Part shown: one piece after another, positions 17,324 through 25,887 of the stretch
Position numbering within the stretch: the first letter of the stretch is position 1
Layout of the letters: each line of letters starts with the position of its first letter
From: an uncultured Clostridia bacterium
Lineage (GTDB): Bacteria; Bacillota; Clostridia; Oscillospirales; Acutalibacteraceae
Length of the DNA stretch: 42,537 nt
Direction of reading: 5' to 3'
NCBI GenBank assembly: GCA_947593615.1
Contig: CANQDR010000022.1
Location: 1-42,537, forward strand
Translations under genes and position numbers: made by a program
Notes under the pieces: generated by a model
The model's database searches: none
What the model saw: the letters and a program-made list of their open reading frames with translations, nothing else
Told to the model about the DNA's origin: nothing

Positions 17324-18137
17324 AATTGTTTACCCCCCTATTCCAAATATGGGCGACGCATTAAACAAGTGTATGCTTGAGGATATCTTTAAAATAAAAG
17401 TAACCCAAGCAACTTTAAAAAACTGTAATCTGATTGCCATTGGCTCTACTCTTGACCAAGCGATGTATTCGCTTGATAAAAAGCAAAGAGCAAAACAAAA
17501 AATTGCCTGTATGTTCAATAACAACGTGCATATATGGAGCACAGGATTTATCAGAGGCAATGCAAAAGCAGACACCACTTTTATATACAAAAATGTTACA
17601 ATACATGCTCTTAGAGGAAAGCTTACAAAAGAGAGAATAGAAAATCTTCTCGGCAAAAAGCTTGATGTTCCCACCGGTGACGGAGGTTTGCTTGCACAGA
17701 AATGGCTTGGATATTATCCCCAAAAAAAATACAGTATAGGAATTATTCCCCATTTTAAGGAACAGACGCATCCCAATGTGAAGAAACTGCTTGAGTATTA
17801 TGAGAATTCAACATTTATTGACTTAAAAGATTCTCCGAAAGACGTTGTCAAAAAGATAGGCGAGTGTGAAATGATTATTTCAAGCAGTCTGCACGGAATG
17901 ATTGTGGCAGACAGCTTTCATATTCCCAATCTTCATATAACATTTAACAACAAAATGTTTGGCGACGGCAACAAGTATAAAGATTATTTATCGGCTTTCA
18001 ATGTTACCGATACACCGTTTGACTGTACAGGCGATAATTTTCCTGAACTGAAAATGATTAAAAATAATTATAAAATTGACAGCGAAACCGTTGAAATAAA
18101 AAAGAAACAGCTTTTTGAGTGTTTTCCAAAACTATAG
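17313..18137 (+). CDS. Polysaccharide pyruvyl transferase family protein (short form)
   Basis: Members of PF04230 transfer pyruvate from phosphoenolpyruvate to sugars as a ketal. The 274 residues have the N-terminal NMGDALNKCMLEDIF signature, a middle TGDGGLLAQ and the hallmark ISSSLHGMIVADSF with its serine-histidine pair. The gene overlaps wzy by 11 bases and has a GGAGG site inside the wzy end, so it is translationally linked. It is the first of two members in the operon. Some members of this family, such as those beside colanic acid genes, lack proven activity, so the reaction is inferred. Confidence 0.88.
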   Translation: MAYKIVYPPIPNMGDALNKCMLEDIFKIKVTQATLKNCNLIAIGSTLDQAMYSLDKKQRAKQKIACMFNNNVHIWSTGFIRGNAKADTTFIYKNVTIHALRGKLTKERIENLLGKKLDVPTGDGGLLAQKWLGYYPQKKYSIGIIPHFKEQTHPNVKKLLEYYENSTFIDLKDSPKDVVKKIGECEMIISSSLHGMIVADSFHIPNLHITFNNKMFGDGNKYKDYLSAFNVTDTPFDCTGDNFPELKMIKNNYKIDSETVEIKKKQLFECFPKL

Positions 18138-18161
18138 CAAAGGAAGTTGTTCAAAGGATTT

Positions 18162-19706
18162 ATGCGAGAGTATTCTAAAAATAAACAAATGACAATTAAT
18201 ATGATTGCCGCAATAGTTTCGTTCGGAATCAATACAGGTATTAATTTTTTCCTTACGCCTTACATTGTTAAAGAACTCGGAACAGAGGCTTACGGCTTTA
18301 TAGGTCTTGCAAATAACTTTGTTCAGTATGCAACTATTGTTACTTCAGCTCTTAACTCTATGTCAGGGCGTTTTATTTCAATTGAATATCATAAAGGAAA
18401 TATTGATAAGGCATCCCGATATTTTAGTTCTGTTTTAGTAGCAGACATCATAATCGCGGGCGTAATGCTTTTGTCTGCGTCAATATTAACATTAAGTCTT
18501 GATTTATTACTTAATATTCCCGAAAATCTTATAACAAGCGTAAAAATTACCTTTGGTATTACTTTCCTTACATTTGTCATCAGCGTAATTACCGCTATTT
18601 TTACTACCGCAGCCTTTGTTCGCAACAAGCTTTATTTAAACTCGCTCAGAGATATAATCTCTAATACTTTAAAACTTATACTTGTAGTTGCACTTTTTTC
18701 ATTCCTTCCTGCAAAGCTTTATTTTCTTGCCATGGCAACTCTCGGAAGCGGAATTTTTCTTTTGCTTGCCAATATAAAAGTGAAGAAAAAAATCCTTCCC
18801 GATGTGAAAATGAAGTTCAGTTTGTTCAGCTTTAAATTGGTAAAGGTGATTATTGCTTCGGGAATATGGTGCTCTATAGGATATCTTAGCAATGCCCTCA
18901 CTTCGGGACTTAATCTTCTTATTTGTAACCTTACGCTTGGTGCAACACTTATGGGATTGCTGTCTATCTCAATATCAGTTCCCCACTGCATAGATAATCT
19001 GGTTACTACAATTGCAAATATATTTACACCTCGTTTTACGATTTTATATGCTAAAGATGATAAAGGACAACTTGTAGAAGAAACTAAATTCTCAACTAAG
19101 ATAACCAGCTTTCTAATGACTGTACCGCTTGCCGGTTTCATAGGTTACGGATATAAATTCTATGCACTTTGGCAGCCGACAAAAACACCTGAGGAAATTA
19201 CTGTTATTCAGGTTCTTTCAATTTTAGCATGTTTGTCCTATTTGTTTACATGTCACTCCAGAACACTGATGAACCTTTTTACCGTATGTAATAAACTGAA
19301 AGCGTCGGTATTGGTATCTTTGGGAATCGGAGTAGTATCTGTCATCATAGTATTGCTGCTTGTTCGGTATACTTCTCTTAGTGTTTACGCAATAGCAGGT
19401 GTAAGCTCAATATTAGTAAGCCTGAAAGCAATTATATTTGTTCCGCTTTATGCAGCCCACATATTAAAAATCAAGCTTACAACTTTTTATTCTTCTGTTG
19501 CCAGAGGATGGCTCTGTTTTTTCGTTGTAATTACTATCTTTTCTGCAATTAATGCATTTGTATCAGTATCAGGATGGTTTGAATTTATAATTCTGTGCCT
19601 GATAAGCGGAGTTATCGGATACATCGTTTCTTTTCCGCTCGTTTTTTCAATTAAAGACGCTAAAAAATTAAAGCAAATTATAATAAAAAAATTTAAAAAG
19701 CTTTGA
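18162..19706 (+). CDS. Polysaccharide flippase (Wzx / MATE-like oligosaccharide translocase)
   Basis: This is a protein of 514 residues with 12-14 predicted membrane segments, beginning SKNKQMTINMIAAIVSFGINTGINFFLTPYIVKELGTEAYG, of which the FLTPYIVKELGTEAYG part is the classic flippase start. It would move the undecaprenyl-linked repeat unit across the membrane. I place the start at ATG 18162 (AAAGGA three bases upstream). A TTG at 18147 would add five residues, with its ribosome site only two bases away. Both sites are imperfect, so the start is uncertain. It belongs to the polysaccharide biosynthesis C-terminal family by layout. Confidence 0.92.
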   Translation: MREYSKNKQMTINMIAAIVSFGINTGINFFLTPYIVKELGTEAYGFIGLANNFVQYATIVTSALNSMSGRFISIEYHKGNIDKASRYFSSVLVADIIIAGVMLLSASILTLSLDLLLNIPENLITSVKITFGITFLTFVISVITAIFTTAAFVRNKLYLNSLRDIISNTLKLILVVALFSFLPAKLYFLAMATLGSGIFLLLANIKVKKKILPDVKMKFSLFSFKLVKVIIASGIWCSIGYLSNALTSGLNLLICNLTLGATLMGLLSISISVPHCIDNLVTTIANIFTPRFTILYAKDDKGQLVEETKFSTKITSFLMTVPLAGFIGYGYKFYALWQPTKTPEEITVIQVLSILACLSYLFTCHSRTLMNLFTVCNKLKASVLVSLGIGVVSVIIVLLLVRYTSLSVYAIAGVSSILVSLKAIIFVPLYAAHILKIKLTTFYSSVARGWLCFFVVITIFSAINAFVSVSGWFEFIILCLISGVIGYIVSFPLVFSIKDAKKLKQIIIKKFKKL

Positions 19707-19722
19707 TATTCAAGGTGATTCG

Positions 19723-20619
19723 ATGAATAACTATAAAGTTACTGTTTTTACTCCTGCATACAACAGAGAAGGTACATTGCCAAGATTATTTGAATGTTTA
19801 AAGGCACAAACCTACAAAAACTTTGAATGGATTATCATTGATGACGGCTCATCGGATAATACAGAAGAGATCTGCAAAACTTTTCTTGCTGAAAAAACAA
19901 CTTTTAAAATAATATATAAATATCAAACAAACTGCGGAAAACACATAGCTACAAATGTTGCCGCAAAACTTGCGTCAGGTGATTTTTTCATTACGCTTGA
20001 TTCTGATGATACGTGTAAACCCGAAGCTCTTGAAATATTATTGGCCGAATGGGAAAAACTGAATGAAAATCAAAAAAAACTCTACAAAGGAATCTCCTGC
20101 CGCACCTGTGATATTGACGGCAGACTTAACGGCAATTCATTGCCGTCATACTATCTTGACTGTACAGATTTGGACCTTAGATTTAAATATAAAATAACCG
20201 GAGAACTTTGGGGCATGACGAGAATGGACGTTATAAATGAATTCCCATATCCTGAGATTCAAGGACTTCATTTCTATCCTGAAAATATCCATTGGAATGA
20301 GGTCGGCAGAAAATATCTTACAAGATTTATTGATGTACCGCTCAGATATTACATTAATGACCAGGAAAATTCTTTAACCCGCAAATCCAATTCAGCTGAA
20401 AAAGAAACATTTTTTATGCGAGAACATTTTATTAATGATTGCTGGGATTATTTTAAATACGACAGAAAATATTTTATAAAAAATATAATCGGCTTGTCGC
20501 GTGACGGCCTTTTCTGCGGTAAAAAATTTGGTGAAATCATTAAAATACCCAACACCTTTTTCAAAAAATTGCTGACATTTTCGTTATTTCCCATAGGCTG
20601 GCTTCTTTATAAAAAATAA
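19723..20619 (+). CDS. Family 2 glycosyltransferase
   Basis: The 298 residues open with VTVFTPAYNREGTLPRLFECL, followed by the IIIDDGSSDNT nucleotide-binding loop (about 38-46) and the DSDD metal site (93-96). This subgroup resembles EpsH/teichoic-type GT2 transferases that have a C-terminal hydrophobic end; here the last residues (FSLFPIGWLL) suggest membrane contact. It follows the flippase by 16 bases. Donor and acceptor are unknown. Confidence 0.92.
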   Translation: MNNYKVTVFTPAYNREGTLPRLFECLKAQTYKNFEWIIIDDGSSDNTEEICKTFLAEKTTFKIIYKYQTNCGKHIATNVAAKLASGDFFITLDSDDTCKPEALEILLAEWEKLNENQKKLYKGISCRTCDIDGRLNGNSLPSYYLDCTDLDLRFKYKITGELWGMTRMDVINEFPYPEIQGLHFYPENIHWNEVGRKYLTRFIDVPLRYYINDQENSLTRKSNSAEKETFFMREHFINDCWDYFKYDRKYFIKNIIGLSRDGLFCGKKFGEIIKIPNTFFKKLLTFSLFPIGWLLYKK

Positions 20620-20632
20620 CGGAGGTTAAAAT

Positions 20633-21718
20633 ATGAAAAAATCAGGTATTATTACTTTTCACCGAGCTTTAAATTACGGAGCGGTACTTCAAACATATGC
20701 GCTGCAAAAAACAGTATCCTCTCTCGGCTCGCAATGCGAGGTTGTGGATTATCTCAGTCCTAAAATAACCCACGATTACAAGCCTTTTAGAATATATAAA
20801 AATGATTTGCTGAAATCATTTGCAAAAAGCTGTGTAATGTGCAGAAGGCGGGCAAAAAGGAAAAAAGCTTTTCAGAGCTTTTTTAATAACTGCATAGTTA
20901 AAAGTTCAATATCTTACACGCCCGAAACTATAAAAAATGCAAAAAATGAGTATGATTTGTTTATCGCAGGAAGCGATCAGGTATGGAGTCCGCGCTGTGT
21001 AGGTTTTGACCCTGTTTATTTTTTAACGTTTGCAGACAGCTATCAAAAGTATTCCTATGCCGCAAGCTTTGCTGTTGAAACGCTTCCATCAGAACAAATT
21101 GAAGAATATAAAAAACGTTTGTCAAATTTTCAGCAGTTTTCAGTACGTGAGCCAAGCGGAATCAGGCTTATAAAAGAGCTTACCGGAAGAGATGCTGTTA
21201 CACATCTTGACCCGTCGTTGCTGCTCTCAACTGATGAATGGAGCAAAATTGCTGTCAGGAAAATCAACAAGCCGTATATACTGGTATTTACTGCAAATCC
21301 TCCGTCATCTCTTGTTTCTTTTGCAAAAAAACTTTCAAAGGAAAAGAATCTTCCTATATACTATATAAATGACGCGCCCCATATAAAAAAGGATGGTATC
21401 CGTTATATAGTAGCGCCTACTGTCGAAGAATTTGTCGGTTACTTTATGAACGCAAGCTTCGTTGTCACAAATTCGTTTCACGGTACGGCTTTCTCCGTTA
21501 TTTTCAATAAAAATCTCTTTGTTGAATTTAATAATAAAAAAGGGCGGAATATTCGCTCAGAAAGCCTGCTTAATACACTGGGAATCAACAGAGAAATTAT
21601 TAACGGCAATGCTGATGAAACTGAAATTAATTGGCAGACTGTTAATAAACTTCTTTCCATCGAGATAGAAAAATCAAATGACTATCTGAGAAACATTCTT
21701 TCAATAAACACCATTTAA
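20633..21718 (+). CDS. Polysaccharide pyruvyl transferase family protein (long form)
   Basis: This is the second PF04230 member in the operon, with 361 residues. It shows the ALNYGAVLQTYALQ N-terminal signature, the AGSDQVWSP loop, the SVREPSGIRLIKEL segment and the C-terminal VTNSFHGTAFSVIF with the conserved Ser and His. A cysteine- and arginine-rich patch (about 63-72) is not general in the family. GGAGG lies 8 bases before the ATG. It could add a pyruvate ketal or be a non-canonical relative. Two distinct members in one operon suggest two decorations or two acceptor sugars. Confidence 0.9.
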   Translation: MKKSGIITFHRALNYGAVLQTYALQKTVSSLGSQCEVVDYLSPKITHDYKPFRIYKNDLLKSFAKSCVMCRRRAKRKKAFQSFFNNCIVKSSISYTPETIKNAKNEYDLFIAGSDQVWSPRCVGFDPVYFLTFADSYQKYSYAASFAVETLPSEQIEEYKKRLSNFQQFSVREPSGIRLIKELTGRDAVTHLDPSLLLSTDEWSKIAVRKINKPYILVFTANPPSSLVSFAKKLSKEKNLPIYYINDAPHIKKDGIRYIVAPTVEEFVGYFMNASFVVTNSFHGTAFSVIFNKNLFVEFNNKKGRNIRSESLLNTLGINREIINGNADETEINWQTVNKLLSIEIEKSNDYLRNILSINTI

Positions 21719-21778
21719 AAACGATATATGATTTTAATGATTTCTGCTATGCTCAGATTAATTTAAAAATGCTTAATA

Positions 21779-21802
21779 CTAAATTCTAACCTAAATTCTA
21801 AC
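21779..21802 (+). repeat. 12-bp tandem repeat before the MenD-like gene
   Basis: CTAAATTCTAAC occurs twice in direct tandem (21779-21790 and 21791-21802) in the 172-base gap before the MenD-like gene. This is the largest gap within the operon. It could be a regulator site or simple slippage; I see no convincing promoter beside it. Confidence 0.7.
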
Positions 21803-21890
21803 CAAAAACTCCTTGTTTCGAACATATTCATACTTTTCATACAAATCCTAATGAAATGCAGAATTTATCTTTAAAAAAAGAGGTTTTTTT

Positions 21891-23651
21891 ATGTATTCAA
21901 ATATTAAAAGCGTACAGCTTCTCGTTGCACTTTTAAAGGCCTATAATGTAAGAGATATTGTAATGTCTCCGGGCGGAAGTGATATTGCTATCATTCATTC
22001 GATTGAAACTGATAATTTCTTTACTTGTTATTCGGTTGTTGATGAAAGAAGCGCTGTTTATTTTTCAATTGGTATTTCGCAACAAAAACAAGCTCCTGTA
22101 GCCTGTGTATGTACTTCGGGTACTGCCGTAAGCAATTATCTTTCAGGTATGACAGAAGCATTTTATCAGGATGTTCCCATTGTTGCTATAACGGCAGACA
22201 AAGAACCTTATAGATTAAATCAGCTTATGCTGCAAAAAATTGATCAAACAAATATTTTTAATTCCGTCACTAAAAAATCTGTTAATCTTCCTGTTGTTAA
22301 AAATGATAATGACAAATGGTATTGTGAAAGACTGATTAACGAAGCCCTGCTTGAGCTTGACCATCACGGACGCGGTCCCGTACACATAAATATTCCTATT
22401 ACCGAAAACGGTGCTGTTTATGACTGTGCGGAACTTCCCAAGGTCAAGAAAATCAACCTTGTTACATATGACAAGGATAATAATACATGGCTGTCATATG
22501 TAACAAAGCTTGCTAATGCTAAGAAAATCCTTGTGATTGTCGGTCAAAACATTGTTTTTTGCGATGACGATGTAAAAACCATAGAAAAGTTTTCTGAAAA
22601 ATATAATTGTGTATTTTCCGTAGAACATATGTCAAACCTTAAATGCAAGGGCTGTATTCCCACCTACCCTGTCACGGAAATCTCCGGACCCGGAATGTTT
22701 TCTGAGCTTACTCCCGACCTTGTAATATCTCTTGGAAATAATATTGCATCATACAGACTAAAGCCCCTTATTAAGGAGCATTTAAATTCATTTACTCACT
22801 GGCAAATTGACAGCGCCGGAAGGATAAGAGATTTTTCTAACCGTCTTACGGACGTTTTTGAGTGTACTCCGCAATATTTCTTTGAATATTTTACAGAAAA
22901 TGCACCCAAAAACAGTTCTAATGATATGAATTATTATAATTTATGGCTTGAAAAGTACAACAGTATTGAATATCCTGATTTTGAGTTTTCAAATTTTTAT
23001 GTGGCAAAAAGTCTGTCAAAAATCATTCCGTCAAATTCTGTATTACACCTCGCCATTCTTAACAGCACACGTACTATGCAGTTTTTTGAACTCGATCATA
23101 CTGTTAAAACTTACAGTAATATCGGTGCGCTGGGAATTGACGGATGTCTTTCAACTTTTTTAGGACAAGCTTCTTCTACTGACAGTCTTGCTTTCTGTGT
23201 CATTGGCGACCTTAGCTTCTTTTATGATATGAATGCCGCAGGAATCAGAAATGTCGGAAACAATGTTAGAATAATTTTGGTAAATAATACAGGAGGCTCC
23301 GAATTTCATTTCTTTATGGGCAAAGGCAAAATTCCTACCATAAATGATTATATTTGTGCAGAGCATCATAAGACCGCCCGGGGATGGATAGAATCACTTG
23401 GTTACGATTATTACTGTGCTTCAAGCAAGACTGAAATTGATAATATTTTACCCGAGTTTGTCAAAAAATCAGACAAACCTATGTTCCTTGAAGTATTTAC
23501 AAATATGGAAAAGGACGCTAAACTGACAAATGAATTTTTTCATAACAATAGAATTAAGTTTGGCGGAATGAAAGCTAAACTCATTGATAAAGCTAAATCC
23601 GTTCTCAAACCGGAACAACTTGAAAAAGCAAAGAAAATGTTAAAAAAATAA
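21891..23651 (+). CDS. MenD-like thiamine-diphosphate enzyme of unknown substrate
   Basis: The fold is clearly MenD-family. It has the TPP-activating Glu52 in VVDERSAVYF, CTSGTAVSNYLSGMTEA, the metal-diphosphate motif from GDLS (439-442) to NN (465-466), and the GALGIDGCLST segment. MenD makes the menaquinone precursor SEPHCHC from isochorismate and 2-oxoglutarate. Here the arginines that bind those substrates are missing: SPGSR is SPGGS (26-30), the NS-x-x-x-RD segment is NSTRTMQF, and the NRGASGID arginine is isoleucine. No other men gene is present, and the setting is a polysaccharide operon. I therefore expect a different alpha-keto acid carboligase or decarboxylase reaction on a polymer precursor. 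The last 26 residues are lysine-rich and amphipathic. The start is an ATG with GAGG 8 bases upstream. Confidence 0.88.
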   Translation: MYSNIKSVQLLVALLKAYNVRDIVMSPGGSDIAIIHSIETDNFFTCYSVVDERSAVYFSIGISQQKQAPVACVCTSGTAVSNYLSGMTEAFYQDVPIVAITADKEPYRLNQLMLQKIDQTNIFNSVTKKSVNLPVVKNDNDKWYCERLINEALLELDHHGRGPVHINIPITENGAVYDCAELPKVKKINLVTYDKDNNTWLSYVTKLANAKKILVIVGQNIVFCDDDVKTIEKFSEKYNCVFSVEHMSNLKCKGCIPTYPVTEISGPGMFSELTPDLVISLGNNIASYRLKPLIKEHLNSFTHWQIDSAGRIRDFSNRLTDVFECTPQYFFEYFTENAPKNSSNDMNYYNLWLEKYNSIEYPDFEFSNFYVAKSLSKIIPSNSVLHLAILNSTRTMQFFELDHTVKTYSNIGALGIDGCLSTFLGQASSTDSLAFCVIGDLSFFYDMNAAGIRNVGNNVRIILVNNTGGSEFHFFMGKGKIPTINDYICAEHHKTARGWIESLGYDYYCASSKTEIDNILPEFVKKSDKPMFLEVFTNMEKDAKLTNEFFHNNRIKFGGMKAKLIDKAKSVLKPEQLEKAKKMLKK

Positions 23652-23672
23652 TTTAGTTTGGGGAAATATTAT

Positions 23673-24857
23673 ATGAAAATAGCTGTTGCTGGTACCGGAT
23701 ACGTAGGTCTGTCAAATGCCATTTTACTTGCACAAAACAATTCTGTCTATGCTGTTGACATAGTTCCCGAAAAGGTTGAACTTATAAATAACAAAAAATC
23801 ACCGATAGCAGATAGTGAAATCGAGGATTATCTTGCCAACAAAAATCTTGACTTAACTGCTACAACTAATCCTGCGGAGGCTTACTGCGATTCCGATTTT
23901 GTTATTATTTCAACACCAACGAACTATGACGAAAAAAAACACTTTTTTGACACTTCGTCGGTCGAAGATGTAATTAAGCTGGTTATCAAGTATAATCCAA
24001 ATGCAATTATGGTAATTAAATCTACCGTTCCGGTAGGCTATACAAAATCAACAAGAGAAAAATTCAACTGTAATAATATCATTTTTAGCCCGGAATTTCT
24101 GCGTGAAGGAAAAGCTTTATATGATAATCTTTACCCATCAAGAATTATTGTTGGTACTGACCTTAATGATGAAAGACTAAAATGCGCTGCGCAAAAATTT
24201 GCCGAGCTTCTCAAGCAGGGTGCAGTTAAGAAGGACATTCCCATTCTGTTTACTGACTTTACAGAAGCAGAGGCTGTAAAACTTTTTGCAAACACCTATC
24301 TTGCACTGCGCGTAAGCTTTTTCAATGAGCTTGATACCTACGCAGAGCTTAAAGGTCTGAACACAAAACAAATAATTGACGGTATTAGTCTTGACCCCAG
24401 AATTGGATCTCACTATAACAATCCATCCTTTGGCTACGGAGGATACTGCTTACCAAAGGATACTAAGCAGCTGCTGGCAAATTTTGCAAATGTTCCAAAT
24501 GATATTATTTCTGCAATAGTTACAGCAAACCAAACAAGAAAGGATTTTATTGCTGAGCAAATCATTGATAAAAAGCCTCAAACAGCAGGAATTTTCAGGC
24601 TTACAATGAAGGCTAATTCCGATAATTTTCGTCAAAGCTCAATTCAAAGCGTTATGAAAAAACTCAGAGGTGAGGGCATTGATGTTATTATATATGAACC
24701 TACGCTTACAGTTGATAAGTTTAACGGCTTTAAAGTAGTAAATGACTTCGGCCGTTTTAAGAAAATATCTGACGTGATTATTGCAAACAGATATAATTCT
24801 TGCCTTGACGATGTTAAGCAGAAGGTTTACACCAGAGATTTATTTATGAGAGATTAA
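23673..24857 (+). CDS. ugd: UDP-glucose 6-dehydrogenase
   Basis: This enzyme oxidises UDP-glucose to UDP-glucuronate in two NAD-dependent steps. The 394 residues contain the GTGYVG dinucleotide loop (7-12), [27 protein letters not shown], and the catalytic Cys259 in [11 protein letters not shown]. This is the short form also found in streptococcal capsule loci. I chose ATG 23673, with GGGG nine bases upstream; a TTG at 23658 would add five residues. It lies between the MenD-like gene and an SDR. It provides an acidic sugar, or a precursor for the reaction of its neighbours. Confidence 0.95.
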   Translation: MKIAVAGTGYVGLSNAILLAQNNSVYAVDIVPEKVELINNKKSPIADSEIEDYLANKNLDLTATTNPAEAYCDSDFVIISTPTNYDEKKHFFDTSSVEDVIKLVIKYNPNAIMVIKSTVPVGYTKSTREKFNCNNIIFSPEFLREGKALYDNLYPSRIIVGTDLNDERLKCAAQKFAELLKQGAVKKDIPILFTDFTEAEAVKLFANTYLALRVSFFNELDTYAELKGLNTKQIIDGISLDPRIGSHYNNPSFGYGGYCLPKDTKQLLANFANVPNDIISAIVTANQTRKDFIAEQIIDKKPQTAGIFRLTMKANSDNFRQSSIQSVMKKLRGEGIDVIIYEPTLTVDKFNGFKVVNDFGRFKKISDVIIANRYNSCLDDVKQKVYTRDLFMRD

Positions 24858-24874
24858 TTAAGGAATTTATTAAC

Positions 24875-25717
24875 ATGGGTATTAAACTAAAAATTAAACG
24901 CGCTGTACAATCAGGAATAAGACTGTTTAAACAAAAGAATGTTGTGCCTGTCTATAAAGTAACAGATAAGGAAAAAATTCTCAATAATAAAGTTGCCCTA
25001 ATTTCAGGCGGTTCGGGAGGCATTGGATTTGGCATTGCAGAAAGCTTTATAGCAAGCGGATGCAGAGTTATTATTTCAGGCACCAATGAGCAGAAGCTTA
25101 TAAAAGCCAGTAAAAAACTGGGAGAATATTGCAAATATATAGTTATTAATGTTCTTGATGTATCTGAAATTGACAGAAAAATTGAGAAAGCATCACATCT
25201 TTTTCCCGAATTGAATAAAATAGATATTCTTGTAAACAGCGCAGGAGTTCACGGTCATCAAATGTTCGGAAGCGTTAGTGAAGAGGTTTTTGACTCTGTT
25301 ATCAATGTTAATCTTAAAGGTACATTTTTTATGACCCAATCTGTAGGTAATTATATGATTAAAAATAAAATTAAAGGACACATACTTAATGTAAGCTCCG
25401 CATCAGCTCTGAAGCCGGCGTGGACACCCTATGAAATTTCAAAATGGGGAGTTCGTGGGTTTACTCTCGGAGCATCGCAAAGCCTTATTAAACACGGAAT
25501 TGTCGTTAACGCTATTGCTCCCGGACCGGTAGCAACTGAAATGCTGGGTCGGGAAGAAGGAGATACTCTTTATCTTGAAGCAAATCCCGCTAAAAGATAT
25601 GCTACTACTACTGAAATCGGACAGCTTGCCGTATATATGGTAAGTGATTTATGTAACCTTGTTGTTGGCGATACATTTTATATATCCGGCGGCTCAGGTA
25701 CAATTTCATATAAATAA
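24875..25717 (+). CDS. Short-chain dehydrogenase/reductase
   Basis: This classical SDR has 280 residues. The cofactor motif is SGGSGGIG (44-51), with NSAG at 121-124, serines at 174-176 and the catalytic Tyr186 and Lys190 in YEISK. The end SGGSG is typical of FabG-like and gluconate-dehydrogenase-like members. Unlike most family members it has an extra N-terminal stretch of about 35 residues beginning MGIKLKIKRAVQSGIRLF, which is basic and amphipathic and may bind the membrane or a partner. It is the last gene of the operon, 17 bases after ugd, and is followed by a strong terminator. The substrate is unknown; reduction of a keto product of the MenD-like enzyme is my inference. Confidence 0.92.
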   Translation: MGIKLKIKRAVQSGIRLFKQKNVVPVYKVTDKEKILNNKVALISGGSGGIGFGIAESFIASGCRVIISGTNEQKLIKASKKLGEYCKYIVINVLDVSEIDRKIEKASHLFPELNKIDILVNSAGVHGHQMFGSVSEEVFDSVINVNLKGTFFMTQSVGNYMIKNKIKGHILNVSSASALKPAWTPYEISKWGVRGFTLGASQSLIKHGIVVNAIAPGPVATEMLGREEGDTLYLEANPAKRYATTTEIGQLAVYMVSDLCNLVVGDTFYISGGSGTISYK

Positions 25718-25811
25718 TAGCTTATTTAATGTAAATACACACTTTTTCTGATTTATTAAATAAATTAGAAACTGTAAAATTAGTGCCACAATTAAATTGA
25801 ATACTAAACAG

Positions 25812-25847
25812 TAAACCTCCCATCGGATTATTCCGATGGGAGGTTTA
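25812..25847. terminator. Strong intrinsic terminator ending the polysaccharide operon
   Basis: A perfect 16-bp stem (25812-25827 with 25832-25847) has a 4-base loop TTAT and a GC-rich core CCTCCCATCGG. It is followed on the plus strand by a T-rich stretch. It lies between two convergent units and can also act for the minus-strand secreted-protein operon that ends at 25888. Confidence 0.9.
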
Positions 25848-25887
25848 TTATTTAATTACATTATCATAGATAAAATAATAATTATTA

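Noticed and set aside
21891..23651. Menaquinone biosynthesis gene menD
   Set aside because: Key substrate-binding arginines are replaced and no other men gene is nearby, so I do not give it the menD name.
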